A stretch of DNA of 64,000 nucleotides from Bacteroidaceae bacterium (GTDB lineage Bacteria; Bacteroidota; Bacteroidia; Bacteroidales; Bacteroidaceae): assembly GCA_017379075.1 (NCBI GenBank), contig JAFNXL010000015.1, positions 103,214-167,213 on the forward strand, written 5' to 3'. This document shows, piece by piece, positions 1 through 7,914 of this stretch; position 1 is the stretch's first letter; each line of letters begins with the position of its first letter. A program made the translations under genes and the position numbers. Under the pieces are notes generated by a model. The model ran no database searches and was not told the origin of the DNA. It worked only from the letters and a program-made list of their open reading frames with translations.

Positions 1-447
1 GTGTACCGACAACTTTTCCATACGGGTCTTGTCGCCCAGGATGCTGCCTTTGGTGCGCTCGCTACTGGGGTCAATGGCCAACACAGCCAGTTTGCCACCA
101 TACTCCTTCAGCACATGTACGCCAAATTCGTCAATGCTGGTACTCTTTCCCGCACCCGGCACTCCGCTGATGCCCACACGGATGCTTTTGCCCGAATAAG
201 GCAAACACTTCTCAATCACCTCCTGCGCCACCTGCTGATGGTCCGGGTGTGTGCTTTCCACAAGCGTTACGGCCTGGCCGAGCACAGTCACATCGCCACG
301 CAAGATGCCTTCCACATAATCTGTCACCGACATTTTCTTGCGGGCAAAACGTCCGCGCTTCAGATAGGGATTCACTATGGAAACCGGTGCCACTCCGCTG
401 TTTACGGTAAGGCCCTTGTATTCAGGATCGTTTTCTGGATGAAGCAT
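1..447 (-). CDS. meaB: MeaB/ArgK-type GTPase, 3' end outside window
   Basis: G3E-family P-loop GTPase that chaperones B12-dependent methylmalonyl-CoA mutase, protecting and reloading its adenosylcobalamin. Only the first 149 codons are in the window; the frame is open to base 1, so the protein continues beyond the left edge. A Walker A motif GVPGAGKS lies at residues 95-102 and AIDPSS follows at about 125-130, with SILGDKTRM further on, all typical of MeaB. The ATG at 447 lies 18 bp downstream of the DUF1573 stop on the same strand, so the two genes are probably cotranscribed. The family is about 330-370 residues, so more than half is missing. The identification is strong; the link to methylmalonyl-CoA mutase is family knowledge, as no mutase gene is visible here. 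Confidence 0.9.
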   Translation of the reverse strand, partial: MLHPENDPEYKGLTVNSGVAPVSIVNPYLKRGRFARKKMSVTDYVEGILRGDVTVLGQAVTLVESTHPDHQQVAQEVIEKCLPYSGKSIRVGISGVPGAGKSTSIDEFGVHVLKEYGGKLAVLAIDPSSERTKGSILGDKTRMEKLSVH

Positions 448-465
448 AACAAATCTCTTTATAAT

Positions 466-1533
466 TTATTCCGTAACATGCACATTGACAATCGTCTTCG
501 GGTGTTTGGGGTCGTCCGAGATAAGGAGCACACGCGGACGGGCCTTGGCCTTTTTCATGTGTTTGGCATTCACCGTCACCTTCAGTTTGGTACTCTTTCC
601 CGGTGCCAGACAACGATTGCCCAAAGACACGGACAACGAGCGGTTAAACACCTGTACCTGACGTATGTTCAATGTGGATTTTCCTGTATTCGTAATCACC
701 AGCTTGCGGGTCAGCTTTCGCTTGTCTCCCATGCTGCCAAAGTCCAGTTCCTCTTCCGATAGCGTAAGCTCCGGCGCCTGGTCTATCTGGTCTGCCGTAA
801 GGTTGGAGAAGTCTGGCAAGAGCACAGCCGATACCACAATTTCATTCTCCTCGCTCACCTTGTCTCCCATATAACGGGCCAGATAGACACTGGTCTGGTT
901 CAGCCCCAACTGGAAAAGTTTCTTGCTGTCCAGCCGCAAGCGGATAATGCCGGCCTTTCCGCCCGGAATGTTCTCGGGTTCGCAAATGGCGGTCAGATAG
1001 GGCGGAAGATGCATCAGTTCGGGCTTGTATGCCGTGCGGTCTGTGTTCATCACACGAATAATCTGCTCTGGATAATCGCCACGGTTCACATCGTCAAACT
1101 CCACATAGTTGCTGATCAGTCGCACATTACCCAAGTCAATGGGAAAGTCAGCACTGTAGTCCTTCACTTCCTTTACCACAATGCCCTGCAACGCCATGTA
1201 GACAGGCTCTTGCCCGGCATTGGTATGAATCTCAAAGTCCTTGTAGAACGTGCCAAGCATCTTGGCGTCAAAGGTCACCTTGATTTCGCCCCGTTCGTTG
1301 GGCGCTATTTCCGCCTGGCTGTATTCCGCTGTGGTACAGCCGCAAGAGGGTTGCACGTTCAGAATCTTCAGGGGTTTGTCGCCTTTGTTTATAAAGCCCA
1401 GCGTAAAAGTCTTGGGCACCTGAAACTGCAACTCCCCCACTTTTGTGATGTCGCGTTCTGCTACAAATCTCGGTTGGGCCACCATGCACACAAAAGCGCA
1501 CAAACAGCCCAGCACTGCAAATATTCTCTTCAT
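466..1533 (-). CDS. DUF1573 domain-containing exported protein
   Basis: Exported protein of 355 residues with a cleavable signal peptide (about residues 1-19, ending CMVAQ). It has two Ig-like DUF1573 (ASH/HYDIN-like) repeats. The first, about residues 35-115, carries the family signature PSCGCTT with cysteines 64 and 66 after KPLKILNV. The second lies at about 245-350 (LDFGSMGDKRKL, then ITNTGKSTLNI). DUF1573 proteins are abundant in Bacteroidetes envelopes but no biochemical role is established. The start ATG at 1533 follows a TAAATTTG promoter element about 30 bp upstream. It is the first gene of a likely two-gene unit with meaB; this pairing may be simple read-through. Confidence 0.85.
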   Translation of the reverse strand: MKRIFAVLGCLCAFVCMVAQPRFVAERDITKVGELQFQVPKTFTLGFINKGDKPLKILNVQPSCGCTTAEYSQAEIAPNERGEIKVTFDAKMLGTFYKDFEIHTNAGQEPVYMALQGIVVKEVKDYSADFPIDLGNVRLISNYVEFDDVNRGDYPEQIIRVMNTDRTAYKPELMHLPPYLTAICEPENIPGGKAGIIRLRLDSKKLFQLGLNQTSVYLARYMGDKVSEENEIVVSAVLLPDFSNLTADQIDQAPELTLSEEELDFGSMGDKRKLTRKLVITNTGKSTLNIRQVQVFNRSLSVSLGNRCLAPGKSTKLKVTVNAKHMKKAKARPRVLLISDDPKHPKTIVNVHVTE

Positions 1534-1562
1534 TATTACGATATTTCGTTCCGTTTCAACCG

Positions 1563-1570
1563 CAAATTTA
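1563..1570 (-). promoter_or_regulatory. Bacteroidetes -7 box upstream of DUF1573 gene
   Basis: Minus strand reads TAAATTTG, matching TAnnTTTG, about 30 bp before the start codon. No clear -33 TTTG at the ideal distance. Confidence 0.55.
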
Positions 1571-1649
1571 CTTCATTTTTTCCATATCCGAAAACTTATG
1601 GCACACATTTCCCCTCCCACTCATTACTTTTGCGTTTACACACAATGCA

Positions 1650-1683
1650 GAAGAGCCGGAGAACATCCGTCCCCCGACTCTTC
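1650..1683 (-). terminator. Hairpin downstream of M56 gene
   Basis: GAAGAGTCGG and CCGGCTCTTC (minus strand) form a 10-bp stem with one G-T pair and a 14-nt loop, 37 bp past the M56 stop. No T-run follows, so its use as a terminator is only probable. Confidence 0.4.
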
Positions 1684-1719
1684 TATGCCAGACTTTTTCT
1701 TCCATCAATCATCGTATAC

Positions 1720-3765
1720 TTAGTCCATCCGTGTAAATTGTTTCCGCACGTCTTCGCTACCATTGAATTTATAGCACTCGTTCATTATCCTTACCATTTC
1801 AGGATAGTCGTCCTTAAACATCTTGTTAAACCGGTTCAAATGCTTGCCATACGTTTGTACGTGATAAGGTGCTGACCAATAAAATGACCAGAATGAGGTT
1901 TGGACGTCACTGGAACGTCTGGAGAGTTGTTCCATAAAGTTTTCCATGTCCTTCTCCATAAACTTGTGGAGTACCGTTTGCAGATAATTCGGTGCGTCAG
2001 CATCCAGCACCGCTCCAGTGGCCAGGTCAATCAGACGGTTCAAATACGCATCCTTGTTAACAAGCGTCAGTTTGTTACCGAACATTTGCAACTGTTCATA
2101 TCCCAGGTCATACATAATCCTGTCTATTCCAGATTTATCAAAACTGTACAGGTTAATAAATTCTTGCCAGTTTTTGGGGAAAGCATTGAAATAGGCTTGT
2201 TGCCACACCTGTATGTTTATATTCTTCACCAAATTACGATAAGCCGTATTAAGTTTCAACGTATCCACAATAAAGGCATTAGCCGATTTGGGCGGTGCAT
2301 TCTGAATTAGGCCCGACGAATGTAACATCATCCAAAGTTTCTCATACTCCTTCCCTGTCTTTTCTGATACCACTCTTCGCTTGGATGAAGATTCTTTATG
2401 CCGGTTTGCTGATTTAGTAGAATGGAAATCTACCGTTGTACTATAGAAATAGACTGGATGAACATCCGATGCGTGTCTTGTGTAGTACAGATAAGTCTCA
2501 TTTATCAGTTTGTCCAGTTCTGCTGCCGATGCAGACACATCTGTTACAAGTATCACAAACGTTGGATTCAATTTCCTTAGATGGCCATAGACGGAAGACA
2601 AATAACCGGGTTCTATACGTTGCTTTCCGTTACGATACATGACATCTCCCCACCTGTTCATCAATACGTTTACAACTTCACTCTCCCTGATCTCTTTCGG
2701 AAACAATTTGAGGTTCTTCGCATATCGGCTACTTGCCTCTTCCATTTCCTTGATTTTGCTGATGCCAGGTTCTAGAACCGGATTCTCTTCCTTTACAGGT
2801 AGCTCCTCACTGCTTTCTGTCCGGGCAAAAGAAATGGCAGCGACAAACATTACAGCAGGCACAAAAGCGGCTTTCAGCATTCTCATTCCATTTGTTTTTT
2901 TCTTGTTCATCATAATGATTCTTTCTTTTAACGTTCCATGATTCAGCCGATGAGCAATAGTCTGCAGCCTGCTGCCTACGGTCCTGGTCACCAATAATTG
3001 TTGATATATGTTCGCATTTATTCCATTGTCAAGTACAGCCTTGTCCGCCTCGTATTCATGTACAGACCGCAAGTCTCGTCCAAGCAGACAGACCACCGGA
3101 TTGAACCATTGCAGCATGGCCAGCGCCTCCAGCAACAGGATGTCCCACGAATGTCCCATACGGATGTGTGCTTGTTCGTGCGCCATTACAAGAAAACGCA
3201 TCTGATCATAATCCTTTGTGCTGATGATGATATGACGCATGAAGCTACGTGGGGCGAAGTCCCCGGAAAAGATTACCACATCATTGCCAAATTCGTCCTC
3301 CAAGTGCATTCCGCCTTGCAGGCAACGATATAATTCCCATATCTGACGGAGGAATCTGGTCAGCATCAAGGCTACACCTGCCAAATATATAATCATCCAA
3401 ATGGGAATGGCGGTATGCCATGACACATTTTCCTTCTGTTGTGTGAATTGCGGCACGGACACAGTCGTTTCTTCTGCGATCAAAGGAACTGTCTCGTCTA
3501 CCGTACCAGCAGGCATGGCCTTTTCTACCACCATATCTTCCGTAAACTGTTTTTCTTGCAATTCGTAAATTGGCTTCAAGGGATACTGTACTATCCAGGT
3601 GTCCTTGACTGTTATCTCTACAAGAGGGAACAAAGCCGACACCAACATGATAGCAAGCAAAACCATACGATTGAAACGGTGGAAGGTCTCGCGTCTGAGC
3701 AACAAAGCATAGCAACCGTAAAGCAACACGAGCAACAGGGAAGATTTAATAAGATAGGCGAGCAT
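1720..3765 (-). CDS. BlaR1-like M56 metallopeptidase with ExbD-like periplasmic segment
   Basis: Membrane zinc peptidase of the M56/BlaR1 family, expected to sense an envelope signal and trigger inactivation of its partner repressor BlaI. Hydrophobic helices lie at about residues 1-22, 34-50, 120-138 and 208-228. The zinc site is HEQAH at 196-200 with the third ligand in EYEAD (E239). A further helix at about 295-313 leads into a long periplasmic region (about 314-681). That region is not a penicillin-binding domain. Residues about 355-420 (VNVLMNRWGDVMY to VSASAAELDKLINE) resemble an ExbD/TolR periplasmic fold by eye, which is my inference. The gene starts 32 bp after the BlaI stop, forming a classic repressor-sensor pair. 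The real ligand is unknown; beta-lactam sensing is not supported. Confidence 0.85.
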   Translation of the reverse strand: MLAYLIKSSLLLVLLYGCYALLLRRETFHRFNRMVLLAIMLVSALFPLVEITVKDTWIVQYPLKPIYELQEKQFTEDMVVEKAMPAGTVDETVPLIAEETTVSVPQFTQQKENVSWHTAIPIWMIIYLAGVALMLTRFLRQIWELYRCLQGGMHLEDEFGNDVVIFSGDFAPRSFMRHIIISTKDYDQMRFLVMAHEQAHIRMGHSWDILLLEALAMLQWFNPVVCLLGRDLRSVHEYEADKAVLDNGINANIYQQLLVTRTVGSRLQTIAHRLNHGTLKERIIMMNKKKTNGMRMLKAAFVPAVMFVAAISFARTESSEELPVKEENPVLEPGISKIKEMEEASSRYAKNLKLFPKEIRESEVVNVLMNRWGDVMYRNGKQRIEPGYLSSVYGHLRKLNPTFVILVTDVSASAAELDKLINETYLYYTRHASDVHPVYFYSTTVDFHSTKSANRHKESSSKRRVVSEKTGKEYEKLWMMLHSSGLIQNAPPKSANAFIVDTLKLNTAYRNLVKNINIQVWQQAYFNAFPKNWQEFINLYSFDKSGIDRIMYDLGYEQLQMFGNKLTLVNKDAYLNRLIDLATGAVLDADAPNYLQTVLHKFMEKDMENFMEQLSRRSSDVQTSFWSFYWSAPYHVQTYGKHLNRFNKMFKDDYPEMVRIMNECYKFNGSEDVRKQFTRMD

Positions 3766-3797
3766 GGCTTTTTGTGTTTATATTATTATTAATGTAG

Positions 3798-4175
3798 TCA
3801 GCTGGGAGTATTCCCCTTTATCATCTCCAGCAGCTCCACAATCTCATCCTCGGAAAGGTCCTCGTTCTGTACAAGGAAGGAAAACAACTTCTTAGCAGAG
3901 TTACCAAACAAGGCATCCTTCACGTCATTCACCACATCCTTGATGTATTTGTCACGGCTCATAGTGGGAGAAAAACAGAAAGTGCGAATCTCGTTTGCCC
4001 TTTTGCAGTGCGAAACATAACCCTTAGCCTCAAGTATCTTCAGGAAAGTACTTACGGTGGAATAAGCGGGTTTGGGATCAGGATATTCCGCTATAATTTC
4101 ATACACAGATAGAGCTTTTTCATGTCCCCATAAGATATTCATCACTGCAATCTCTGCTTTGGTCAGCGGTTTCAT
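3798..4175 (-). CDS. BlaI/MecI/CopY-family transcriptional repressor
   Basis: Winged-helix repressor that pairs with the downstream M56 sensor protease; cleavage of BlaI by a BlaR1-type protease relieves repression. The start chosen gives MKPLTKAEIAVMNILW, the usual N terminus of the family, about 125 residues. A longer reading frame begins at 4244, but its ATG overlaps the -7 promoter element (4223-4230), so that start would precede transcription. An alternative in-frame ATG at 4193 cannot be excluded. The recognition-helix region reads PAYSTVSTFLKILEAKG. The C-terminal part (SRDKYIKDVVNDVKDALFG and LSEDEIVELLEMI) is the dimerisation domain. Likely autoregulated through the dyad at 4209-4219. 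Confidence 0.9.
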   Translation of the reverse strand: MKPLTKAEIAVMNILWGHEKALSVYEIIAEYPDPKPAYSTVSTFLKILEAKGYVSHCKRANEIRTFCFSPTMSRDKYIKDVVNDVKDALFGNSAKKLFSFLVQNEDLSEDEIVELLEMIKGNTPS

Positions 4176-4208
4176 TTGTCTTATCTTTATCATATTTTCC
4201 GTCAAATG

Positions 4209-4219
4209 ATGTCTTACAT
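4209..4219 (-). promoter_or_regulatory. Candidate BlaI operator dyad
   Basis: The minus strand reads ATGTAAGACAT, two 4-bp half sites separated by 3 bp, extended outward as CAAATGT and ACATCATTTG. It sits just downstream of the -7 element, around the expected transcription start, where a repressor would block initiation. Known BlaI/MecI operators are TACA/TGTA-type dyads; the match here is by position and symmetry only. Confidence 0.45.
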
Positions 4220-4222
4220 TTG

Positions 4223-4255
4223 CAAAAGTATCTGGTTTGCGCATCGGTCAACAAA
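4223..4255 (-). promoter_or_regulatory. Bacteroidetes promoter of blaI-M56 operon
   Basis: -7 element TACTTTTG (4230 to 4223) with TTTG (4255 to 4252) 21 bp upstream. The position rules out the upstream ATG at 4244 as the blaI start. Confidence 0.7.
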
Positions 4256-4391
4256 AAACATTCGCAAAAAATGAAAAGACGCCTGTTTTTTAACATTTTT
4301 ATTTAGATTAACGAATTTGCTTAACATTCGTTAACGCATCGTCGCGATAAAATTGACTTTTTGGACAGCGTATGAATATACTTTCCTCAAC

Positions 4392-4457
4392 AAGCTATCT
4401 CCTCAGGCAAGATAAGCTATCTCCTCAGCCCAAGTAAGCTATCTTACTTTTTTCTGC
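4392..4457 (+). repeat. 22-bp-period repeat array, three units
   Basis: AAGCTATCT begins at 4392, 4414 and 4436, exactly 22 bp apart. The first two units share AAGCTATCTCCTCAG. The 7-bp linkers are GCAAGAT and CCCAAGT. The last unit forms a perfect hairpin, AAGTAAG-CTAT-CTTACTT (4432-4449), followed by Ts. The rest of the 4256-4509 gap shows no gene. Confidence 0.75.
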
Positions 4458-4509
4458 CATTTTTCCCAGTGTCTTTTCCTAATTTCAGTAGACGGTTTTG
4501 TTGAGGACA

Positions 4510-5634
4510 TCATAAGGATATGAATTTCCCATCACGCATTATCCATTTCTTGTCACTACTGGAAATATAGATATCTTTTCCATTCATTGAAAAAGTGATA
4601 GATTTAAGATTTTCAGTAATGGATTCGTTTAACGGAATCCAATCTATAGGGCGGCCGTCTTTATGGTAAGATATAGCATACAGACGACTATTTTGCATAG
4701 AAAACCCTTCTTCATCGCTTATATCTCCCATAGCAATAAAAGCAATGTCATTCTTTTCTAAACTTACTTTTGAACAAGCGGCAAATATCGCATCAACATT
4801 ATATAATTCACAATCTCTTGGCGCATCCGGAATATAATATAATGAGGGTATACTTTCATGATCCAAAACAACGGCCTCCCCATTATACGGATATCCATTC
4901 CCTTGCAATGTGCGTGGGAAAAACGACCAAAATTTCCTCATTTGTTCCGGGAACGTCCATGATTCTGGTACACCGGACTTCTCTGGTATTCTGATAATCG
5001 GAGAAAAATGGTAGTTGATTTCTTTCTCGATTTTTCCGTCTTTCGTGATCGTGAATTTGTTTTCAGGTAAAACGCTGTCTGATGATTCGTGTTGAACAAC
5101 AATATGATTCTCACCGGCATTATATGTCGCCTGAAAAGACAAATCATTGTCATCCTCATAACCTAACATAGCACAGTCTATGGCTTCCCCGTTTTCTTTG
5201 TATGTAATCATTGCTAAACCAGAGTATTCACATTGCCATTTGCGCGGTTCGTTATTTGTTTTAAGAAACAATGTTAAATGTTTATCTTTATGTATGTAAT
5301 ATCCAGGTGTGAAATACATATCCCAGTTGTTATCCTTGTCATACAATTCATTTGGGATAAAGACCTTGCATATTGAATCCGGAATAGAACTAGGTTTAAT
5401 ATTCTTTGGCAAGAATACTGGTTTACCATCCTGTATGGGAATCTCTTTGGTCTCTTGGAAAAGAGTCAGGAAATTCAAGAAATGTTCTTTTTCAACACAG
5501 TCATAAAGACTTCCCTTGCATACGGTGTCTGTGTCAAAAATACGTTTTGCGTTTCCTACAAAGTTGGAAAAATCTTGTCCCATAACTGATATAGGACATA
5601 AGGCAAGGACTAAAAGAATTGCGACAATATTCAT
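4510..5634 (-). CDS. Uncharacterised exported protein
   Basis: A 374-residue protein I do not recognise. It has a clear signal peptide (MNIVAILLVLALCPISVMG, cleavage near residue 20) and no later membrane helix, so it is predicted periplasmic or surface. The body is rich in aromatic and charged residues and in short beta-like stretches such as WDMYFTPGYYIHKD and VVQHESSD. The C-terminal half repeats patterns like IAFIAMGDISDEEGFSM and ITFSMNGKDIYISSS, suggesting a beta-propeller or beta-sandwich, but no motif is diagnostic. It follows 5656-6204 after 21 bp on the same strand, probably the last gene of a four-gene AT-rich run. AT-rich codon use contrasts with the neighbouring housekeeping genes and hints at acquisition by transfer. 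Confidence 0.7.
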   Translation of the reverse strand: MNIVAILLVLALCPISVMGQDFSNFVGNAKRIFDTDTVCKGSLYDCVEKEHFLNFLTLFQETKEIPIQDGKPVFLPKNIKPSSIPDSICKVFIPNELYDKDNNWDMYFTPGYYIHKDKHLTLFLKTNNEPRKWQCEYSGLAMITYKENGEAIDCAMLGYEDDNDLSFQATYNAGENHIVVQHESSDSVLPENKFTITKDGKIEKEINYHFSPIIRIPEKSGVPESWTFPEQMRKFWSFFPRTLQGNGYPYNGEAVVLDHESIPSLYYIPDAPRDCELYNVDAIFAACSKVSLEKNDIAFIAMGDISDEEGFSMQNSRLYAISYHKDGRPIDWIPLNESITENLKSITFSMNGKDIYISSSDKKWIMRDGKFISL

Positions 5635-5655
5635 AATTTCTCGAATACAGATTTT

Positions 5656-6204
5656 TCACTGCAAGCCACGTTCCATCAATTTAAAAATAATAATTGTTGA
5701 GCTTATTACCCAGATGAGCGTAATAAGATGCCATACAATGTGTTTCTTTCGTGTTTCCTTTTCAAACTTTTTGAAATATTTCTCAAATTTATTTTTTTTC
5801 TCTGTATAAAACCAATTGGCGAGCATTACACAGAACCCCAATGAGAAATATATGATTTTTGTATACGTTTTCATATCGCCTTCGGCATACCAGTTTTCAC
5901 GTCCTGTCAATATCGTAAACAGATAGAATAACACGATACTGGTCATGATCAGACTTACCATCATTACCCTATCTGAGAGCCTTCTACGATAAAAAGTCGG
6001 GTCCTTTCTTTTATTATCTTTATAGGAAAACATTTGTTTGTACTCTTCCACGGTATATCCCAGCTTCTTTAATCTTTTTACGACAAATGGCAATTTGTAA
6101 AAGCAATTGTCAAAGAGCCAATTAATGGGTTTGTCTAACGGATCCATATTCGCCCATTTAAAGATAGAATAATATAGTCTGTTATATAATTCTTCAATAA
6201 TCAT
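5656..6204 (-). CDS. Uncharacterised multi-pass membrane protein
   Basis: A 182-residue protein of unknown function. A cytoplasmic-looking N-terminal stretch of about 75 residues, rich in Lys and Arg, is followed by hydrophobic helices at about 80-100 (MVSLIMTSIVLFYLFTIL), 117-135 (IIYFSLGFCVMLANWFY) and 158-176 (ITLIWVISSTIIIF). A charged loop (KKNKFEKYFKKFEKETRKK) lies between the last two. Its ATG overlaps the stop of the upstream gene in an ATGA arrangement (6201-6204), a strong sign of translational coupling and a joint role with that membrane-anchored partner. No catalytic motif is visible. Confidence 0.7.
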   Translation of the reverse strand: MIIEELYNRLYYSIFKWANMDPLDKPINWLFDNCFYKLPFVVKRLKKLGYTVEEYKQMFSYKDNKRKDPTFYRRRLSDRVMMVSLIMTSIVLFYLFTILTGRENWYAEGDMKTYTKIIYFSLGFCVMLANWFYTEKKNKFEKYFKKFEKETRKKHIVWHLITLIWVISSTIIIFKLMERGLQ

Positions 6205-7046
6205 AATTTTATTATTTTACTTTTGCGTTTATAGCCAGAGCCTTCAGGAAAATCTTTCTCCAAGGCTAATCCAAACTCATCTTCATACTGGTCTCTCCAG
6301 GATTTTAACTCGATGGGAGTAGGAATATGAAGCATTTCAATAAACTCAAGCAAGTTTTCGTATTTTAATGGGCCATATAAGTCCGTTTTTGTGCGGCTGA
6401 CAATCCAATAGTAGGATTTTTCGCTATCAAAGATTTTCCTTTGTCCTTTAAGATCGTACCTGCATAACGGATATTCTTTAACGGGCATGCCATCAACCTT
6501 TCTCCCTGGCCTCAAATGCGAGAGTCCTAATATGTCACCTGGATTTTTAACTTCTACTATTAACCAATTTTTTTCAAAAGAATATCGTTGAACATATCCA
6601 ATATTTATCTTCTCGCTTAACGTGGTCCTTTTCCCAGATGGTTCACATGCAACGAAGCTGATTAAAGTGTCAACGTGCCCATCAGTTCTGTGTACCGGGA
6701 TTTTAACTTTTACGCAAGGCCATGATAGATATGTTTTTGCATAAACATCTTTTACTAAAGTGTCTCTGGTCTGCCACAAATTAGCGGGCGATGTTGGGAA
6801 AATAACGGAGTCGGTGCTGTTGTCAAAAAAACAACTGTCAATGTCTGATGACAAACATAGCCGCGGATTCTCCAATTCAAAAAGATTCCATCCCACACTC
6901 GGCATATCATAAGTCCCTTCTTTTGCAAACCAATCATTCAAACTGGCAATAGCCCACACGATCATAATGGCTATATACAAAAATGGAAGGGAAAAAATAA
7001 AAATAAATCCTCCTGCAATAAGCCAGTTTCTCACTTTTCTTTTCAT
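6201..7046 (-). CDS. Uncharacterised membrane-anchored protein
   Basis: A 281-residue protein with one N-terminal membrane helix (about residues 9-33, LIAGGFIFIFSLPFLYIAI) and a soluble extracytoplasmic domain. It ends in a motif reminiscent of small envelope proteins that monitor their own state: YYWIVSRTKTDLYGPLKYEN followed by LLEFIEMLHIP. The likeness to DUF3997-like lipoproteins is from memory only. It is coupled to the downstream membrane protein through an ATGA overlap, and 7089-7670 lies 42 bp upstream on the same strand. AT-rich composition matches its neighbours. Function unknown. Confidence 0.7.
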   Translation of the reverse strand: MKRKVRNWLIAGGFIFIFSLPFLYIAIMIVWAIASLNDWFAKEGTYDMPSVGWNLFELENPRLCLSSDIDSCFFDNSTDSVIFPTSPANLWQTRDTLVKDVYAKTYLSWPCVKVKIPVHRTDGHVDTLISFVACEPSGKRTTLSEKINIGYVQRYSFEKNWLIVEVKNPGDILGLSHLRPGRKVDGMPVKEYPLCRYDLKGQRKIFDSEKSYYWIVSRTKTDLYGPLKYENLLEFIEMLHIPTPIELKSWRDQYEDEFGLALEKDFPEGSGYKRKSKIIKL

Positions 7047-7088
7047 GGAAGTGCTAACCTAATGTGTAAAAAATGACATGACGCTATC

Positions 7089-7670
7089 TTAAGGGATGTT
7101 TGAATATTTTCTTTTCAATGTAGTTAGGTGAATTAGGGGCGCATCGTATGCAAATTCTTGTTTATAACAATCATTCGTTTCCGTAGTAATATACACATTG
7201 TCATATTCTTTATCTGTATCGGGAACATATAGCATCAATTTTTGGTTGGCAAAAGGTTGCCACACCCCTTTAGAAGGAGACGCAACTTCGTACCATCCAG
7301 TTACATTATTGTTGTAACGCTTTCTTTTGTTGGAATAAACTATATAGTTGACCCAATAGCAGAGCAGGTCATAGCTTGTTGATGCAGAGAAATATAATAA
7401 GAAAACATTTTCTTCTCTTTCTTCAATTTGTGGTCTTTCAACTGGGGGACTTCCACCATCTGCATTTATCTTAATAAAATCCTCTATGGCAATATCTACT
7501 TCAGATTTTTCCATATTCGTAGTCATTATAACTCGTTTGCCATTTGGCATTTCATCTTTTATCAATTGGTTCATAGTTGCATAGCGCTGTTTTCCCCTTT
7601 TATTACGCATAACAAAAGAAATCATGATTATTGCAAAAAGTATTGCTACACCTAAAAGAATGTTTTTCAT
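7089..7670 (-). CDS. Uncharacterised N-terminally anchored protein
   Basis: A 193-residue protein with a single N-terminal hydrophobic helix (MKNILLGVAILFAIIMISFV) and no lipobox, so probably anchored with its bulk outside the membrane. The soluble part contains EREENVFLLYFSASTSYDLL and WYEVASPSKGVWQPFANQK but no family motif I can name. It is the first gene of a tight run of four AT-rich genes (7670 down to 4510). The run encodes one multi-pass protein, two anchored proteins and one exported protein, which looks like a small envelope module of accessory origin. Confidence 0.65.
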   Translation of the reverse strand: MKNILLGVAILFAIIMISFVMRNKRGKQRYATMNQLIKDEMPNGKRVIMTTNMEKSEVDIAIEDFIKINADGGSPPVERPQIEEREENVFLLYFSASTSYDLLCYWVNYIVYSNKRKRYNNNVTGWYEVASPSKGVWQPFANQKLMLYVPDTDKEYDNVYITTETNDCYKQEFAYDAPLIHLTTLKRKYSNIP

Positions 7671-7914
7671 TACGTTTTATTTTTGTGAATTCAACGAATT
7701 ATAAGTGTTTATAGGGTAATTAGCGAAAATTGCAGCAACATATCGTATTCAATTACAAACAATAATCACGATGCTCACCGAGGACAAAGTTACTGAATTA
7801 TTCTGTATCGCAGATAATTTCTGCAAGTTTTTTGCTAAGATGAGGCAAAATATACGCTGAAAAGCGAAGCCTTATTCCTGTTATCTCAACTAAGTTTCAA
7901 GTCCCACTGAAGCG

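Noticed and set aside
1-762. 253-codon plus-strand frame at the left edge
   Set aside because: Antisense to meaB and the DUF1573 gene, both with clear family motifs.
1625-1632. TACTTTTG on the plus strand as a promoter
   Set aside because: It matches the -7 consensus but no plus-strand gene follows; both neighbouring genes are on the minus strand.
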